Source of the DNA: DATFNI01 sp963712305
GTDB taxonomy: Bacteria; Bacteroidota; Rhodothermia; Balneolales; DATFMH01
Assembly (NCBI GenBank): GCA_963712305.1
Contig: CAVQHI010000001.1
Location: 868,001 to 932,000, forward strand
Length of the DNA stretch: 64,000 bases
Reading direction: 5' to 3'
Shown here: in pieces, positions 44,786 through 54,660 of the stretch
Layout of the letters: the number at the start of each line of letters is the position of its first letter
Position numbering within the stretch: position 1 is the stretch's first letter
Notes under the pieces: model-generated
Databases searched by the model: none
What the model saw: only the letters and a program-made list of their open reading frames with translations
Told to the model about the DNA's origin: nothing
Made by a program: the position numbers and the translations under genes

Positions 44786-45243
44786 GTTAATAAGTTATTG
44801 AGTTACTAAGTTATTAAACCTTACATGTAACGGAGGACAGTTTTTAAATGAAAACGTTTGAGGAATTGGAGGTGTGGAAATCTGCAAGGGTTTTACGAAA
44901 CGAGATTTCAGAACTTGTCCAAACGTTTCCTAAAACCGAACAATATAGACTTACAGATCAGATGATTAGATCTTCACGGTCTGTTACTGCGAATATTGCG
45001 GAAGGATTTGGTCGTTTTCACTATCGAGAAAACATTCAGTTTTGCAGGCAAGCCAGAGGTTCACTGTTTGAAACGTTGGATCATCTTATCTGTGCATTTG
45101 ATTCAAACTATATCGATAAACCGACTTTGACTAAGTTCAGAAATGATATCTTGAGAAACCTCAAAATCCTAAACGGATATATTGCTTATCTGAAAAAAGC
45201 ATTGAGTGAATAACTTAATAACCTAATAACTCAGTAACTAAAC
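44786..45243 (+). repeat. Inverted-arm element B carrying a four-helix-bundle gene
   Basis: Left arm 44786-44820 (AATAAGTTATTGAGTTACTA, then AGTTATTAAACC) and right arm 45209-45243 (AATAACTTAATAACCTAATA, then ACTCAGTAACTAAAC) are inverse copies built of 7-8 bp AGTTATT/AGTTACT units. They enclose the gene 44848-45213, whose TAA stop is inside the right arm. The element separates paaJ from paaY, whose ATG follows 4 bp after the arm. A near-identical hairpin without a gene occurs at 29812-29885. Confidence 0.8.
44848..45213 (+). CDS. Four-helix-bundle protein (S23/IVS, Avd-like)
   Basis: Protein of 121 residues of TIGR02436. It shows FEELEVWKSARVLRNEISEL, the core MIRSSRSVTANIAEGFGR and ENIQFCRQARGSLFETLDHL. 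This is more diverged from the copy at 12171 than expected for a recent duplication, so the two elements did not arise by simple copying within this window. A GGAGG ribosome site lies 12 bp upstream. Location between paaJ and paaY, in the operon's sense, repeats the arrangement seen in the fad and paaZ operons. Confidence 0.9.
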   Translation: MKTFEELEVWKSARVLRNEISELVQTFPKTEQYRLTDQMIRSSRSVTANIAEGFGRFHYRENIQFCRQARGSLFETLDHLICAFDSNYIDKPTLTKFRNDILRNLKILNGYIAYLKKALSE

Positions 45244-45247
45244 AACG

Positions 45248-45859
45248 ATGTCCATCTACTCTTTCAACGGAATCCGGCCGGTTGTTCATTTGAGTTCGTT
45301 TATACACCCTCAGGCAGCGGTTACCGGTAATGTTATCATTGGCAAGAATGCGTATATCGGTCCGGGTGCGGCCGTGCGTGGCGACTGGGGACAGATCATC
45401 ATCGAGGATGGCTGTAATGTGCAGGAAAATTGCACCATCCACCTTTTTCCGGGGGCAACTGTCATTTTGAAGGAAGGAGCACACATGGGGCACGGATCCA
45501 TTGTACACGGTTCCCATATTGGCGCAAATGTAATGATAGGTATGAACGCTGTAATCATGGACCGAGTCGTAATCGGGGCCAACAGCATCATAGGTGCTCT
45601 TACCTTTGTTCCTGAAGACATGGAAATACCGGAACGCAAAGTTGTGGTTGGCAATCCCGCACGAATAGTAAAAGATGTCACCGACAAGATGCTGACGTGG
45701 AAAACCGAGGGTACAAAAATCTACCAGGATCTTCCCAAACAGCTTCATGAGACGCTAAAGACCTGTGATCCGCTTCGATCTCCCACTGAGAAACATAAAC
45801 TGCCCGATCACTTTTACAAGACATGGGGAGAACAAAAAAGTGAAGAAGAGAAGGACTAA
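45248..45859 (+). CDS. paaY: PaaY, gamma-carbonic-anhydrase-fold thioesterase
   Basis: Left-handed beta-helix protein of 203 residues that hydrolyses toxic hydroxylated CoA intermediates of the phenylacetate pathway. Hexapeptide repeats run through residues 25-140 (VTGNVIIGKNAYIGPGAAVR, VMIGMNAVIMDRVVIGANS), with metal-ligand His candidates in NCTIHLFPGA and HMGHGSIVHG. The C-terminal helix and length match PaaY rather than plain gamma-CA. It is separated from paaJ by element B, and followed by an AraC-type regulator gene. Confidence 0.9.
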   Translation: MSIYSFNGIRPVVHLSSFIHPQAAVTGNVIIGKNAYIGPGAAVRGDWGQIIIEDGCNVQENCTIHLFPGATVILKEGAHMGHGSIVHGSHIGANVMIGMNAVIMDRVVIGANSIIGALTFVPEDMEIPERKVVVGNPARIVKDVTDKMLTWKTEGTKIYQDLPKQLHETLKTCDPLRSPTEKHKLPDHFYKTWGEQKSEEEKD

Positions 45860-46022
45860 TACGCGATTAAATGCAAATCTAACGATTGTAAACAATGATC
45901 CAGATGATTTTAAAAAATTATTAATTCCTGATAAAAAAAAGATTTAATGTATCTGAAAGTTGCTGATTAAAAATTAATATTTCATTTTAAAACGTATTTG
46001 ATTCAGGGCCAGATTAGGAGCT

Positions 46023-46898
46023 ATGCACACTGTTACTATCCCAAATGTCACGTCGAATAGTACAAAAACCGATCATGATACGTTTAGTTTCCGTCGATAT
46101 CTGCCCCATCCCGCCCTGCGGCCATACATCGATTATTATTACATATTTCACGTTCATGAAAACCGGAATGCTGAACTGCCGCAGACACTTGTGCCGCTTA
46201 ATCATCCATTATTGCATTTTAGCATAGGTACAGATTTTAAGATTAGCGATTTAAGAGATCAGTTTTTACCGGTACCCAAAACAATTATCAGCGGTTTTCA
46301 AACGGAATCAACGAAATTTTTACCCTCATCCGGAGTGATAACAATTGGGATATTTTTCCGGCCTCAAGGCATGAAAGAATTGTTGAATATTCCCATGGAT
46401 TCATTGACCAACCGGGGTTTTGATGCTCGTGATATCCTGGGAAACCCGGTGTGGTATGTGTATGAGAAGCTTGTAGAAGAAACCATCATCTCAAATAAAA
46501 TAAAGATAATAGATTCTTATCTGATGACTTTCTTAAATGATCAACAGATTAATGACAATTTGATCTCACATATTTTATATACAATGTATGATCAGAGAGG
46601 TTTATTATCGATACAGGATCTTAGCAAGCAATTTCAGATCAGCAGGCAACATTTATATCGTTTATTCAACAGATCATTAGGATTAAGCCCTAAAGTATTC
46701 GGTCGCCTTTTGCGATTTCACCATCTCCTTAATCTTATCAAAACCCAGCCTCAAAGCGGATGGCATGATATTCTCTATAACTCTGGATTTTATGATCAAG
46801 CCCACATGATCAGAGAATACACGTCTATTATGGGGCACCCACCCACCTCTGTTATCGATCACAATCTTTCTGTATCTGATTTTTACATACAGGCATAA
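46023..46898 (+). CDS. AraC-family regulator with DUF6597-type N-terminus
   Basis: Transcription factor of 291 residues. The N-terminal part, YLPHPALRPYIDYYYIF, resembles that of the regulator at 22819. The C-terminal HTH pair is LLSIQDLSKQFQISRQHLYRLF and SGFYDQAHMIREYTSIMGHPP. It lies 160 bp after paaY on the same strand, with no TetR-type PaaR or GntR-type PaaX in the window. It is thus a candidate regulator of the paa genes, inferred by location only. Confidence 0.88.
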   Translation: MHTVTIPNVTSNSTKTDHDTFSFRRYLPHPALRPYIDYYYIFHVHENRNAELPQTLVPLNHPLLHFSIGTDFKISDLRDQFLPVPKTIISGFQTESTKFLPSSGVITIGIFFRPQGMKELLNIPMDSLTNRGFDARDILGNPVWYVYEKLVEETIISNKIKIIDSYLMTFLNDQQINDNLISHILYTMYDQRGLLSIQDLSKQFQISRQHLYRLFNRSLGLSPKVFGRLLRFHHLLNLIKTQPQSGWHDILYNSGFYDQAHMIREYTSIMGHPPTSVIDHNLSVSDFYIQA

Positions 46899-47085
46899 GT
46901 CAGGTTACATTTTTACAATACCTTGTTTCTCTGATTCATTAACCTAACATCGTTATAATGCTTTTTATGTTATTGGCTTAATTTGGGGAAAAGCATAACA
47001 ATTTTTCATTATTAAGAAGGATCTCTCATTCTCACAGCTTGGTACGCTGATGTTTGGTTAATGATAAGTTAATGAGAGAGACGCC

Positions 47086-47130
47086 GCCATCCAAAGACTG
47101 GCATTGCTGTCTTTGGATGGCACTTTTTTT
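47086..47130 (+). terminator. Intrinsic terminator after the AraC regulator
   Basis: GCCATCCAAAGAC (47086-47098) pairs with GTCTTTGGATGGC (47109-47121), a perfect 13-bp stem, followed by a T run. It lies between the convergent regulator and zwf genes. Confidence 0.92.
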
Positions 47131-47163
47131 ATAGGCCTCTCTGACTCTGAAATTTTTGTACAT

Positions 47164-48642
47164 CTATTGAAATGGCTCCAATGAATGTCTCCACATGAGT
47201 CCATCTCTGTCAAATATTCTTCTTGATCCCTTTGGTCCCCAGGTGCCAGCCTGATATGTAGGAACGAATTCACGTTCCGTAGACCAAACTCTCAGGACCG
47301 GATCGACAATTTTCCACGCATATTCTACTTCATCGTAGCGTAAGAATAGTGACCTATCGTCTTTCATAACATCAAGCAGCAACTCAGCATATGCATCATT
47401 AGGTTCATCTTCCCCTCCAACGATGTTTGCATCCAGACTTGTTTGTTGTGTTTTCATTTCAAGGCCTGGTTCTTTTACACTCATTTCGAGTCGTAACAGT
47501 TCATCGGGCTGAATGCTCATAAGAAGCCAGTTGGGAAGCATCTCTTTCATGTGCCCGTTACGGAAGAATTGCTTGGGTGGTTCTTTAAAACAGATCGAAA
47601 CCATGAACCGCTTCTCAGCCAGCCGTTTGCCCGTTCTCAGGTAAAACGGGACACCCCGCCACCGCCAGTTGTCGATATATAGCTTCAGGGCGGCATAGGT
47701 CTCTGTCGTACTATCCGATGGGATATTCTCTTCGTCAAGATAACCCTGTACTCCTTTTCCATCTACATTTCCAGAGGTGTACTGGGCACGGAAAGAATGA
47801 GCATGAACGGCACTTGGTGCTATGGGCCTTATAGACTTGAGTACTTTGACCTTCTCGTTGCGGAGATCTTCTGAATCCATGGAAACGGGTGGTTCCATGG
47901 CGACAAGGGTCAGCACCTGCAGCAGGTGACTTTGAATCATATCACGTAAAGCACCGGTTCTGTCATAAAAACCGGCACGGCTTCCAACTCCGATATCCTC
48001 GGAATGCAGAATCTGCACATGATCAATATAGTTCCTGTTCCAAAGAGGCTCCATCAAAACGTTGGCAAACCGAAAAACAAGCACATTCTGAACAGTGCTT
48101 TTTCCCAAGTAATGATCAATCCTGAAAACCTGGTCTTCACGCAAGTGCTTGCTGATCTGTACATGTAGTCCCTGCGCACTTTCCAAATCATAACCAAACG
48201 GCTTTTCGATCACAACCCGCTTCCATCCGTTACTTTCATCCAGAAGGTTATTCGTGTTAAGATGTGAAATCACCGGACCATAATCACTTGGCAGGATGGC
48301 CATGTAGAAAGCGATGTTGTCCGGAAAGGATTCGTGATCCTGCAAAAATTTATATAACTGTGGATACATATCCTCATTCCTGAGATCACCCTCACAGAAA
48401 TAGAGACGCTCTTTAAAACGCGACCAGGTTTCTTCATTGAGTTCATTCTCGAGGTTCTCATCCAACATTCCCCGGGCTTCTTCGATCCAGCGTTCGCGAT
48501 CCCACGGTCGTCGGCCGCTCGCTACAATTACCGTTTCCTTTTCCAACCGGCCATCTGCTTCAAGGCGATACAAAGCCGGCATTAATTTCTCCCGGGTCAG
48601 GTTTCCAGTAGATCCAAATATTACATATGTACATGCGTCCAT
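47164..48642 (-). CDS. zwf: Glucose-6-phosphate 1-dehydrogenase
   Basis: First enzyme of the oxidative pentose-phosphate/Entner-Doudoroff routes; makes NADPH. It has 492 residues. The coenzyme motif FGSTGNLTREKLMPALY is close to the N-terminus (standard GASGDLxxRKL, here with Ser-Thr and Asn substitutions). The substrate motif RIDHYLGKSTVQN is near residue 175 and VIEKPFGYDLESA near 145. C-terminal block NDAYAELLLDVMKDDRSLF is standard. No gnd or pgl is adjacent. Divergent from paaZ. Confidence 0.96.
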   Translation of the reverse strand: MDACTYVIFGSTGNLTREKLMPALYRLEADGRLEKETVIVASGRRPWDRERWIEEARGMLDENLENELNEETWSRFKERLYFCEGDLRNEDMYPQLYKFLQDHESFPDNIAFYMAILPSDYGPVISHLNTNNLLDESNGWKRVVIEKPFGYDLESAQGLHVQISKHLREDQVFRIDHYLGKSTVQNVLVFRFANVLMEPLWNRNYIDHVQILHSEDIGVGSRAGFYDRTGALRDMIQSHLLQVLTLVAMEPPVSMDSEDLRNEKVKVLKSIRPIAPSAVHAHSFRAQYTSGNVDGKGVQGYLDEENIPSDSTTETYAALKLYIDNWRWRGVPFYLRTGKRLAEKRFMVSICFKEPPKQFFRNGHMKEMLPNWLLMSIQPDELLRLEMSVKEPGLEMKTQQTSLDANIVGGEDEPNDAYAELLLDVMKDDRSLFLRYDEVEYAWKIVDPVLRVWSTEREFVPTYQAGTWGPKGSRRIFDRDGLMWRHSLEPFQ

Positions 48643-48768
48643 AAAAAATACTATGATGTAAAATTATCCTTCTCGCTCAGATCACAATCGATTCATTAAT
48701 GCTTATAACTGCAAGATCATTCCCACAAATATGAATTTGATCTCTTCTTCCATCTTAAGGCCGTTTTA

Positions 48769-48795
48769 AAAATACCTGATCAAGCCTGGTATTTT
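48769..48795. promoter_or_regulatory. Dyad AAAATACC-N11-GGTATTTT upstream of paaZ
   Basis: Perfect 8-bp inverted repeat, AAAATACC (48769-48776) and GGTATTTT (48788-48795), 63 bp before the paaZ ATG, in the zwf/paaZ divergent region. It is a plausible repressor site; it differs from the AAAAGCGCTTTT motif seen at the other paa operons. Confidence 0.45.
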
Positions 48796-48858
48796 GAGCG
48801 GTGTAATAGAACTCCTAAATTCAACGTGTAATATTCACTACTTCAAATCATCAGGTTT

Positions 48859-50898
48859 ATGATCATCATCAGGAATTTTATTGGGGGAAAATGGATCAGT
48901 CCCAATGGAAAAGGATTATCACTGCTTGATACCGTGAACGGTGAAGCTGTTGCTGAAATGCCAACAGGTGACCTCGACTATCACGCTTCAGTTGAATATG
49001 CGCGAAATGTTGGCGGTCCGGCTTTACGTAAATTCACGATTCATGAGCGTGCGTATAAATTGAAAGCTCTCGCTCTCTACCTGAACGAGCGAAAGGAGGA
49101 ATTCTACAAGCTTTCCTATCACACCGGTGCTACGAAAGCCGATTCATGGATTGATATTGATGGTGGAATTGGGACCCTTTTTATCACTTCCAGCAAGGCA
49201 CGCCGTGAAATGCAGGATGAGCATTTTTTTGTTGACGGGCAACAGGAAGCGCTTTCAAAAAAAGGGACATTTATAGGTCAGCATATTTATGTCCCTCGTG
49301 AAGGAGTAGCTCTGTATATCAACGCTTTCAACTTCCCGGTTTGGGGAATGCTCGAAAAACTGGGCCCCACGCTTATCGCCGGTATGCCGGCCATCATTAA
49401 ACCATCCCCCACCGGTTTATATCTTGCATACGCTGTTTTCGAGGCCATCATTGAATCCGGGATATTTCCTGAAGGAAGTATTCAGTTCATAGCTGCAGAC
49501 AAGCCGGGGGACCTTCTGGATCATCTTAACAATCAGGATGTCATCGCCTTCACGGGTTCGGCTTCAACGGGTGAAAAAATACGATCACATCCCAATGTCA
49601 TCCGGCAAAATGTGCGGGTAAATCTTGAAACTGACTCGTTAAACTGTTCGATTCTGGGGCCGGACGTTACTCCGGATATGGACGAGTTCAGCCTATTCAT
49701 TCGAGAGGTGGCCAATGAAATGACTGCCAAAGCCGGCCAGAAGTGTACGGCTATTCGGCGAGTGCTGGTACCCAATCATCTGACGGAACATGTGATTACA
49801 GCCCTTAAAGAACGATTATCAAAAGTCACAATCGGCAAACCCGATTCCAGGGAAACACGCATGGGAGCACTGGCCAGTAGTGAGCAACTATACCGGTTGC
49901 GAAAGCACGTGCGTGAGCTCGAAACCGAAAGCGAACGCGTATTTGGAGATCCTGATCATTCACCCATAGACGGTACTTTCTTTGAGCCGGTACTTCTGGT
50001 GTGCCAGCACCCACTAAATGCCGATGCTCCACACAACGTGGAGGCCTTCGGACCGGTAAGCACCATTATGCCCTACACTGATATCGATGAAGCGGTCAAG
50101 CTTGCGAAACGCGGCGGCGGGAGCCTGGTGGGATCATTGTTCACGGCCAACGACGATATCGCGAAGGCCATCACTCTCAGCATAGCTCCTTACCATGGAC
50201 GTGTGCTTGTCATCAATAAAGACTGTGCTAAGGAATCGACCGGGCATGGCTCCCCGATGCCGCATCTTACACATGGCGGTCCCGGCAGGGCTGGCGGTGG
50301 CGAAGAGATGGGGGGAATACGTGGAATCCTGCACTATATGCAACGGGTGGCGCTGCAAGGATCACCAACCACGCTTTCATATATATGCAATACCTATTTG
50401 AAAGGTGGGGCAACCAAAGAACCTCCCAAACATCCATTCCGGTTATTCTTTGAAGAACTGGAAATGGGTTATTCTTATCTGACCCATCGCAGAACGGTAA
50501 CGGAGGCGGATATTGTCAACTTCGGCAGCGTAAGCGGCGATCACTTTTACGCCCATTTCGATGATATCGCCGCGCGTGATTCTCTCTTCAAGGAACGGGT
50601 AGCACATGGCTATTTCGTACTATCGGCAGCAGCGGGATTGTTCGTTGATCCGGCTCCGGGACCTGTTCTTGCCAACTACGGCATCGATCGTCTGCGTTTT
50701 GTAGAACCTGTCAAAATCGGAGACACCATCCGCGCCCGAATAACTGTAAAACGAAAAATCCGCAAACAAAAACGCCCTGATGAAGAATACGCTACCGGTG
50801 TCGTTATCTGGGATGTCGAAGTCACCAACCAGCGCGACGAACTCGTAGCAATGTATGATATTTTGACCTTGGTGAGGAGGAAGGAAGAAAATCTGTAA
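48859..50898 (+). CDS. paaZ: Bifunctional oxepin-CoA hydrolase / aldehyde dehydrogenase
   Basis: Opens the oxepin-CoA ring and oxidises the resulting semialdehyde. It has 679 residues. The aldehyde dehydrogenase domain fills residues 1-520, with LETDSLNCSILGPD and the nucleophile in AGQKCTAIRR near residue 295. The C-terminal MaoC-like hydratase domain (about 538-679) shows TEADIVNFGSVSGDHFYAHFD and ERVAHGYFVLSAAAGLF. This two-domain order is unique to PaaZ. The gene heads a unit with element C and a paaF-like hydratase. A dyad lies upstream. Confidence 0.95.
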   Translation: MIIIRNFIGGKWISPNGKGLSLLDTVNGEAVAEMPTGDLDYHASVEYARNVGGPALRKFTIHERAYKLKALALYLNERKEEFYKLSYHTGATKADSWIDIDGGIGTLFITSSKARREMQDEHFFVDGQQEALSKKGTFIGQHIYVPREGVALYINAFNFPVWGMLEKLGPTLIAGMPAIIKPSPTGLYLAYAVFEAIIESGIFPEGSIQFIAADKPGDLLDHLNNQDVIAFTGSASTGEKIRSHPNVIRQNVRVNLETDSLNCSILGPDVTPDMDEFSLFIREVANEMTAKAGQKCTAIRRVLVPNHLTEHVITALKERLSKVTIGKPDSRETRMGALASSEQLYRLRKHVRELETESERVFGDPDHSPIDGTFFEPVLLVCQHPLNADAPHNVEAFGPVSTIMPYTDIDEAVKLAKRGGGSLVGSLFTANDDIAKAITLSIAPYHGRVLVINKDCAKESTGHGSPMPHLTHGGPGRAGGGEEMGGIRGILHYMQRVALQGSPTTLSYICNTYLKGGATKEPPKHPFRLFFEELEMGYSYLTHRRTVTEADIVNFGSVSGDHFYAHFDDIAARDSLFKERVAHGYFVLSAAAGLFVDPAPGPVLANYGIDRLRFVEPVKIGDTIRARITVKRKIRKQKRPDEEYATGVVIWDVEVTNQRDELVAMYDILTLVRRKEENL

Positions 50899-50929
50899 GC
50901 AATTGCTGATTTCCTGTTCTTTATATGTA

Positions 50930-51392
<463 letters not shown>

Positions 51393-51416
51393 AAACTAAA
51401 CTAACGCTAATTACTC

Positions 51417-52178
51417 ATGTCATCCCCCGAAATAACTCTCACCAACGAAAACAATATCTCCACTATCGAATTCTTTCATCCGAAAGGTAACTCCTTTCCA
51501 TCGAGCCAATTGAAAAGATTGGCAGAGATGTTTGATGAAGCCGGCCAGGCGCCAAATACTAACGTTATTATACTACGCAGCCGTGGGGACGGAGCTTTTT
51601 GTGCAGGTGCATCGTTTGATGAGTTGATAGAGATTAAGGATTACAACGAGGGCAAGGAGTTTTTCATGGGATTCGCCCGCGTTATAAATACCATGCGCCG
51701 CTGCCCGAAGCTGATCATCGCACGGGTGCAGGGAAAAGTTGTCGGCGGTGGCGTGGGACTGGCATCGACGGCTGATTACACACTTGCTACCAAAAACGCG
51801 GCCGTCAAGTTGAGCGAACTGGCTTTAGGTATTGGCCCTTTCGTTGTGGGTCCGGCTGTTGAACGCAAAATCGGATACCCGGCTTTTAGTGCGCTCGCTA
51901 TCGATGCCCGCAGTTGGCGCAGTGCAAAATGGGCACGTAGAAACGGATTGTACATGGATATTTTCGATTCCGTTAAGGAGTTGGACAAGGCCGTTTATAA
52001 GCTTGCAGACGATCTATCGAAAAGTAGTCCGGATGCTATGGCTGCATTGAAACAAGTTTTGTGGGTAGGCACCGATCACTGGGAACAACTGCTTGAAGAA
52101 CGTGCCGAAATAAGCGGACAGCTGGTATTATCTGAGTTTACACGCGAGTTCATCTCCAACTTTAAAGCGAAAAAATGA
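51417..52178 (+). CDS. Enoyl-CoA hydratase/isomerase (PaaF-like)
   Basis: Crotonase-fold protein of 253 residues. DGAFCAGASFDELIEI near residue 60 and VVGGGVGLASTADYTLATK near 105 form the oxyanion hole; the following segment LSELALGIGPFVVGPAVERK lacks the usual E..LG..P pair, having instead E-L-A-L-G-I-G-P. It most likely acts as 2,3-dehydroadipyl-CoA hydratase in the phenylacetate pathway, because it follows paaZ and element C and because no other paaF is present. The modified active-site segment leaves some doubt about its exact reaction. Confidence 0.8.
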   Translation: MSSPEITLTNENNISTIEFFHPKGNSFPSSQLKRLAEMFDEAGQAPNTNVIILRSRGDGAFCAGASFDELIEIKDYNEGKEFFMGFARVINTMRRCPKLIIARVQGKVVGGGVGLASTADYTLATKNAAVKLSELALGIGPFVVGPAVERKIGYPAFSALAIDARSWRSAKWARRNGLYMDIFDSVKELDKAVYKLADDLSKSSPDAMAALKQVLWVGTDHWEQLLEERAEISGQLVLSEFTREFISNFKAKK

Positions 52179-52541
52179 GGGGGGATGCTGGCTACTGATG
52201 CAAGTGCCTATAGCATCTGGTAACGCCTTTCCCTGGTACCAGGATCACTGCCGAATTCCACGAGATCCTACTTAATCCCGCTTGCGGGATAAAATCAGGA
52301 TGACATCCTTATGTAAAACTTGGCGGATCTCCTCGTTGCGCCGCTCTGCTGTGCAACGCCGGCCCAAGTGCTCCGCTCCGCATGATAGAGAAAACAGAAG
52401 TACCAACGAGGGGAAAAAGCCGTTGATTGTGACCGCAACCAATTCCCACAATTGTAAAAAAATTTTATATCTACCTATTATTTCAAAATAAAACATTATT
52501 ATGGCGGCAGTCACTAGGGGATTCACATAACATTTCTTTAT
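52179..52541. other. Intergenic region with small hairpins
   Basis: No gene is seen in this stretch. ATCCCGC-TT-GCGGGAT at 52275-52290 is a perfect hairpin, followed by a GC-rich patch around 52325-52385 (CGTTGCGCCGCTCTGC) that contrasts with the AT-rich flanks and looks like a dispersed repeat. The right end should contain the promoter of the S9 peptidase. Confidence 0.4.
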
Positions 52542-54587
52542 ATGCGGTCAGTGTCACAATTCCGTTTATCAATTATTCTACTTTTTTGTACTCTCATAAT
52601 TGCCATATCTCTCAAACCTGCAACTGCTCAAACAACCAGTTCGAAACGTCATCTAACTGTTGATGACTATTTCAAAATAAAAGACGTAGGAGATCCGCAG
52701 ATTAGTCCCGATGGAAAGTGGGTGGCGTATACCGTTTCCACAATGTATCCGGACAGCGACAAAACGATTACCCGTATTTGGGTGGCACCGACTGATGGTT
52801 CCGAGCCTATTCCAATGACTTCCGAAGATTATTCGGCTAGCCATCCACGGTTCAGTCCCGACGGTCAAACGCTGGCCTTTATGGCTTCAAAAAAGGATGG
52901 CAAGACACAAGTCTACACGCTCAACCTGAAAGGCGGCGACAGCGAACCGTTAACTCATGTAAAACAAGGCGTCGACAACTTCGTCTGGGCGCCGGACAGC
53001 AAGCAAATGGCTTTGATCATCACGGATTCAAATCCAAATGCAAAGGCGGCAAAAGATCACGGTCCGCTTCCGAAGCTCATTACTCGTCTGCAATTTAAAA
53101 GAGATATCGTCGGGTATCTCGATACACTTCGCAACCATGTATATGTTTTTGATGTAAAAAATGATTCTTTGCGGCAAATCACTACCGGACCCTACAACGA
53201 CAGTGATCCGGTTTGGAGTCCTGATGGTTCGAAAATTGCCTTTGTCAGCAACCGGTCATCCAATCCGGACCATAACTACAATACCGATATCTGGACCGTC
53301 GATCCGAATAACACCAACATGGGTGCGGACATTGTACAGATGACGACTAATCCCGGGTCTGATATATCACCGGCCTGGAGTCCGGATGGCAAATCCATTG
53401 TTTATGTTACAGATACCAAACCCGCTTTGATCTGGTACGCAACCAATGATCTTGCTGTTTTACCGGCAACGGGTGGTAAACCTCATCTGCTCGCGCCGGA
53501 CCTCGACCGCAATGTTTCCAATCCGGAATACACGCCTGATGGAAAATCAGTAGTCTTCAACCTGGAGGACAGTGCTGAACTTGATCTTGCCGAAGTATCA
53601 TCCGATGGCGGGTCTGTTAAGAAAACAATCTCCGGCAACCTGGCTCTCTATTCATACAGCATGAATCCGAAAGGCACGATTGCGGCGCTAATCAGCAAAC
53701 CGGATCTTCCGGCCGAAGTATTCCTGCAGGATTCCGGAAACATCTCAAGGCTGACTCATACTAACGATGACTTTATGAGTCAGATTGATCTGGGACAAGT
53801 GGATAACATCCATTTTAAAAGCAAAGACGGTACTCCAATCGAAGGATTCATGTTCCTGCCTGTTGATTATCAGAAAGGCACAAAATATCCGACACTCCTG
53901 CGTATCCATGGCGGACCTGTTTACCAGTTTGATTTCGGCTTTAATTTTGAGAGCCAGATTTTTGCATCAAATGGATATGCGGTTATCAATGTAAACCCCC
54001 GCGGTTCATCCGGATACGGCGAGAACTTTTCAAAGGCAATCTGGGCAGACTGGGGGCATAAAGATTACCAGGATGTGATGGCAGGTGTCGATTACGCCAT
54101 CAACCAGGGTGTGGCTGATCCAAACAAACTCGGTGTCGGCGGCTGGTCGTACGGTGGTATTTTGACTGATCATGTGATTGTGCAGACTAATCGTTTCAAG
54201 GCTGCCATCACCGGGGCCAGCGAAGTGCTTTATGCTGCCAACTACGGGCATGACCAATACCAGCGTGAGTGGGAATATGAGATTGGCCTCCCCTGGCGGA
54301 AAAAGGACCGGGCTAAATTTGAGCGTATATCCCCATTCAATGACGTTGAGAATATTCATACACCAACGCTTGTAATGGGCGGCGACCGAGACTGGAATGT
54401 GCCCATACAAAACTCGGATCAGCTCTACCAGGCGTTGAAACGGCTTGGCCGAACCACCGAACTTATTGTTTATCCCGGTGCGCATCACGGACTGACAAGA
54501 CCGGTCTACATTAAAGATCGTTACGAGCGCTACCTCGCATGGTATGGATATTTCGTGAAGGGCGACAGGAAGAGTAAAAATCCCTGA
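52542..54587 (+). CDS. Secreted S9-family peptidase
   Basis: Serine peptidase of 681 residues with signal peptide LSIILLFCTLIIAISLKPATA. The propeller half holds ISPDGKWVAYTVS, FSPDGQTLAFMAS, WSPDGSKIAFVSN and similar repeats. The hydrolase half has the nucleophile in GGWSYGG near residue 535, Asp in GGDRDWNVP and His in GAHHGLTRP. It is related to but clearly distinct from the S9 enzyme at 25157, with WSYGG in place of GSYGG. Peptide degradation in the periplasm or outside the cell is likely. Confidence 0.93.
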   Translation: MRSVSQFRLSIILLFCTLIIAISLKPATAQTTSSKRHLTVDDYFKIKDVGDPQISPDGKWVAYTVSTMYPDSDKTITRIWVAPTDGSEPIPMTSEDYSASHPRFSPDGQTLAFMASKKDGKTQVYTLNLKGGDSEPLTHVKQGVDNFVWAPDSKQMALIITDSNPNAKAAKDHGPLPKLITRLQFKRDIVGYLDTLRNHVYVFDVKNDSLRQITTGPYNDSDPVWSPDGSKIAFVSNRSSNPDHNYNTDIWTVDPNNTNMGADIVQMTTNPGSDISPAWSPDGKSIVYVTDTKPALIWYATNDLAVLPATGGKPHLLAPDLDRNVSNPEYTPDGKSVVFNLEDSAELDLAEVSSDGGSVKKTISGNLALYSYSMNPKGTIAALISKPDLPAEVFLQDSGNISRLTHTNDDFMSQIDLGQVDNIHFKSKDGTPIEGFMFLPVDYQKGTKYPTLLRIHGGPVYQFDFGFNFESQIFASNGYAVINVNPRGSSGYGENFSKAIWADWGHKDYQDVMAGVDYAINQGVADPNKLGVGGWSYGGILTDHVIVQTNRFKAAITGASEVLYAANYGHDQYQREWEYEIGLPWRKKDRAKFERISPFNDVENIHTPTLVMGGDRDWNVPIQNSDQLYQALKRLGRTTELIVYPGAHHGLTRPVYIKDRYERYLAWYGYFVKGDRKSKNP

Positions 54588-54597
54588 GTGGGTAATT

Positions 54598-54660
54598 TTG
54601 AATGTTGAATTTTGAATGTTGAATTAAAAAAAGGCTGTGACGATTGTTGCGGCCTTTTTT
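54598..54660. terminator. TTTTGAATGTTGAA repeat and bidirectional terminator
   Basis: TTTTGAATGTTGAA occurs about twice in tandem at 54598-54625. It is followed by a stem of AAAAAAAGGC and GGCCTTTTTT (54625-54660) between convergent genes, which can stop transcription from both sides. A related TTGAATTTTGAATT repeat is at 63772-63809. Confidence 0.65.
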
